NCBI GenBank assembly: GCA_025642065.1
Contig: JAODUP010000008.1
Location: 1,192,001-1,256,000, forward strand
Source of the DNA: Paralvinella palmiformis
Lineage: Eukaryota; Annelida; Polychaeta; Terebellida; Alvinellidae
Direction of reading: 5' to 3'
Length of the DNA stretch: 64,000 nucleotides
The position numbers and the translations under genes were made by a program. The notes beneath the pieces are model-generated. The model ran no database searches, was not told the DNA's origin, and saw only the letters and a list, made by a program, of their open reading frames with translations. Below are positions 61,547-64,000 of the stretch, in pieces. Every line of letters begins with the position of its first letter. The first letter of the stretch is position 1.

Positions 61547-61895
61547 GAGTACAGACAGTTGCTCACCCAGACAGTTGCTCACTGGACAGTTGCTCACCAA
61601 GCAAATGAAAAAGTGGACACTTGCTCACCAAGCAAATGAAAAAATTGGGCACTTGCTCACCAGTGAAAAATGCACATAATTATATTAATAAAATAAAATA
61701 ATCTCTGAACTTTAATTCCCTAATAATTGGTAATATTCATCCCAATAATTATATAGGTATAATAGCATACTAAGAAATATATTTTTGAATTAAAAATCAC
61801 TTAATTTTTTCTCGTTAAAAATTCACTGGTGAGCAAGTGTCCACTTTTTCATTTGCTTGGTGAGCAAGTATCCAGGTGAGCAAGTGTCCGTACTC
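61547..61895. mobile_element. Foldback element C, 349 bp
   Basis: Ends GAGTAC-(A/G)-GACA. The left array has CAGACAGTTGCTCACC twice, GGACAGTTGCTCACC, GGACACTTGCTCACC and GGGCACTTGCTCACC, the last three separated by an AAGCAAATGAAAAA spacer. The right array, 61827-61890, is the reverse complement with the same spacer. The AT-rich loop has no frame. Confidence 0.85.
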
Positions 61896-62283
61896 GGTCT
61901 CAGAATTACCCTCTATCCAATGTTGACACATAATTACTTGTATTGTAATGTTTTAAACATGTGAATTAATAACCTAGGTGACATATCATAGTGTTAAAAT
62001 GTGACTTCGTACAATTATTGAATAAAATTCAATTACATTCACTGTGACGCTTGAATATAATAGCTGTGGACTATATGTAACATCCGTGTTTACAAGTTTT
62101 AGAATATGACAGCACTTTGTGTTTGTTACATTCGAACAATGAATTACAAAAATACAATTACATAGACAATTTTGTACTTATTGAAACAACTATATTTATA
62201 GTTAAAGCTCACATAACCATAATCAAAAATTTTGAATGTTGACTAAATGTCCCCCCTGCAAATAATGGCTAAATGTCCGTTGG

Positions 62284-62460
62284 GGGTGCCTCCGTGGTAT
62301 AGCGGTAGCGTGTTGGACCACAAATCACTACCACCCGTGTTCGAATCCCGGCGTGAGCAAATCTGAAGTTTGTTTCATCTTTTATTTCGCTTCATTACCT
62401 TCGAAGGTCGCTCGGCACATTTAGCCTTACCGTGTGCACAAGTGGCCGTAAAACATCAAT
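62284..62460 (+). mobile_element. SINE family I, copy 5, inside a foldback end
   Basis: A and B boxes (tggtatagcggtagcg, tgttcgaatccc), body to ggccgtaaaacatcaatc. It interrupts the right array of element B, with at most TTGG repeated on both sides. Confidence 0.88.
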
Positions 62461-62899
62461 CCTTTGGCTAAATGTTCGTTGGTAAAATTTATTTTGTTGT
62501 TGTTGTTGTTCGGGGAGAATCCCCAGGCTGTCGCTTAATCAGCACAGCCTCTCCTGAAATGGTCATAACGTTTTATTATATATTGTCAACTGAAAGTAAG
62601 AACATAACATACAGTTAATATTGCCGTCAGCCAATCACCAATTACTTTAGACAAAAATCAACAAATGAAAATCGTGTTTACATTTTCGCGGGTGTTTTAA
62701 ACAACTAGATACTGAAATTTGTTTACGTCGAATTTTGTTGCAACAGTCATTTAAAGGGATTCATAGAATTTCCGCATTTGAGGTATTCAACAATCATATT
62801 ACAGTGCCTTGCGTACACACCTAGAGGCTAGAATAGATTTGCTTTATAAGTTTATAGATCTAACGCGAACTTTCATTGAAAAAATGAAATCGTGAATCT

Positions 62900-63005
62900 C
62901 GTAGACGTAGTCGTAGATCTAGACGTAGAGTAGATCTAGAGTCTAAACTGAGACTCTAGTCGTAGAATCTAGATCTAATACGGTAGATCTATTCTAGACT
63001 AGACA
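62900..63005. repeat. AGATCTAGA-type degenerate minisatellite
   Basis: gtagatctagacgtagagta and related TCTAGA/AGATCTA words fill the tract, including an inverted gagtctaaactgagactc. Confidence 0.6.
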
Positions 63006-63485
63006 TGTACTGATATAGACTAATAATCTATTTTCTTTTAAAATAAAATGAACTAATTGATATTCTTTACTTTCGTTATCTTTAGTTTAGACTTTACGTT
63101 ACTCACGTTACCCATATTCAGATATTGATTATTCATTATTGTGTATCAAATATCTAATTATATTGTAACTACATCTAGAGTATATGAATTACAGTAATTT
63201 CGGACTGGTAACCTTGGCCCCCTATAAATAAATGAAAGGATTATTTTGCAAATAAACATGCATTAACATACGCCGATACGGTATTGTTTATATATTAATT
63301 TATAAATATATTGTTACATCACACTGGATAGCTTCTTGTCTTGGAAGCACGGTACGATGGCAATTAAGCTATACACGAATCTGGTACATCAAGTGCTGCT
63401 TGTGCCATGTCGTCAAATATTCAAAAATTTGAATAATTGAGCACACATTGAATAAATATAATATGTTTTTCACACATATCTTGAT

Positions 63486-63682
63486 GGCACCTCTGTGGTC
63501 TAATGGTAGCGTGTTGGATCACAGATCACTTAACCATCTGTGTTTCAATCTCCGCATGGGCATATCTAAACGGTGTTTCATCTTTCAGTTTGACTTCAGT
63601 TCATTATTTTTGGAGGTCCCTGGACCCATTTAGCCTACCATGTGTACAAAAGTGGTCGTAAAACACCAATCATCACCATCAT
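63486..63682 (+). mobile_element. SINE family I, copy 6
   Basis: 197 bases with a perfect 15-bp target duplication CACACATATCTTGAT (63471-63485, 63683-63697). The head has drifted (tctaatggtagcg, gtttcaatctcc), yet the duplication is intact. The tail is CATCACCATCATCA. Confidence 0.92.
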
Positions 63683-64000
63683 CACACATATCTTGATTTA
63701 TTACCTTTAAATCCTGTCTACTTTGTCCCAGAAATGTCCTAGAAAATAATATTTCCTTAGCTGTGGGGACAATGTTAGAGGATCAGATTGGTGAATGGAA
63801 ATAGTATCAGTAAAAGTTTTACCTAATAAATAAATAAATAGTTTATGTTTCTTAAACAAATTTAATTTTCAAGGTTAAGTCAAACTAAAAATTAATTATA
63901 TTTTATGCCTTTATTCATTGTGACGTTTAACCAAATATTTAAATAATTTGAGGGTTTGTTTAAAGATACAACTTCGGTCGTAAATTAATATTTCAGTGTT

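Larger units (their letters stand above)
59041..62485. mobile_element. Foldback element B, carrying nested insertions
   Basis: Left end: GGACATTTAGCCAAC (59041-59055), GGACATTTAGCCAAT (59056-59070), a spacer atttgcaggg and a third unit to 59096, then aacattca. The right end, 62231-62283 plus 62461-62485, is the reverse complement (gactaaatgtcccccctgca, ggctaaatgtccgttgg, ggctaaatgttcgttgg). About 60 bases match closely between ends. Inside are a LINE (59220-61140), foldback element C (61547-61895) and a SINE (62284-62460). Confidence 0.8.

Overview
The window is animal nuclear DNA: AT-rich, with many short exons bounded by GT-AG introns, long introns, abundant (CA)n, (TA)n and (ATT)n microsatellites, tRNA-derived SINEs and decayed LINEs. 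The gene content (orthologues of ZFYVE26, NOVA, PPP1CB and a NEK kinase) and the repeat style suggest a lophotrochozoan, most likely a mollusc. That placement is inference.

Layout. (1) 153-9910 (+): the last 18 exons of ZFYVE26/spastizin, including the FYVE finger; 910 residues to the stop. (2) About 13.6-22.1 kb (-): a complete five-exon NOVA-type splicing regulator with three KH domains and a glycine-rich spacer, probably with a ~1.9 kb 3'UTR that holds a dense YCAY cluster. (3) 22,086-22,595: a short head-to-head promoter shared by NOVA and (4) PPP1CB, a complete eight-exon PP1 beta catalytic subunit (+, 22,596-31,800) with a 6.6 kb first intron. (5) 35,634-36,500 (-): a single-exon protein with an RS-like N terminus and two SIN3-type PAH domains. 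(6) 50,951-53,412 (+): a five-exon NEK2-like kinase that ends just after its catalytic domain.

From about 37 kb on, the window is mainly mobile DNA: an RTE-like LINE remnant split by an inverted-repeat transposon, several L2/CR1-like LINE copies, three SINE families, and foldback-type elements. The most unusual feature is a set of foldback elements whose inverted ends are arrays of 15-16 bp units. Three different unit sequences occur (GGACATAATCCCCTC, GGACATTTAGCCAAC, GGACACTTGCTCACC) and share length and a GGACA start. One of these elements, 59,041-62,485, carries a LINE, a second foldback element and a SINE inside it, giving a readable insertion order.

The genes do not form a single pathway. 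The NOVA/PPP1CB pair probably shares regulation through one promoter. All exon borders were read by eye from frame, splice consensus and family similarity; no search or alignment was run.
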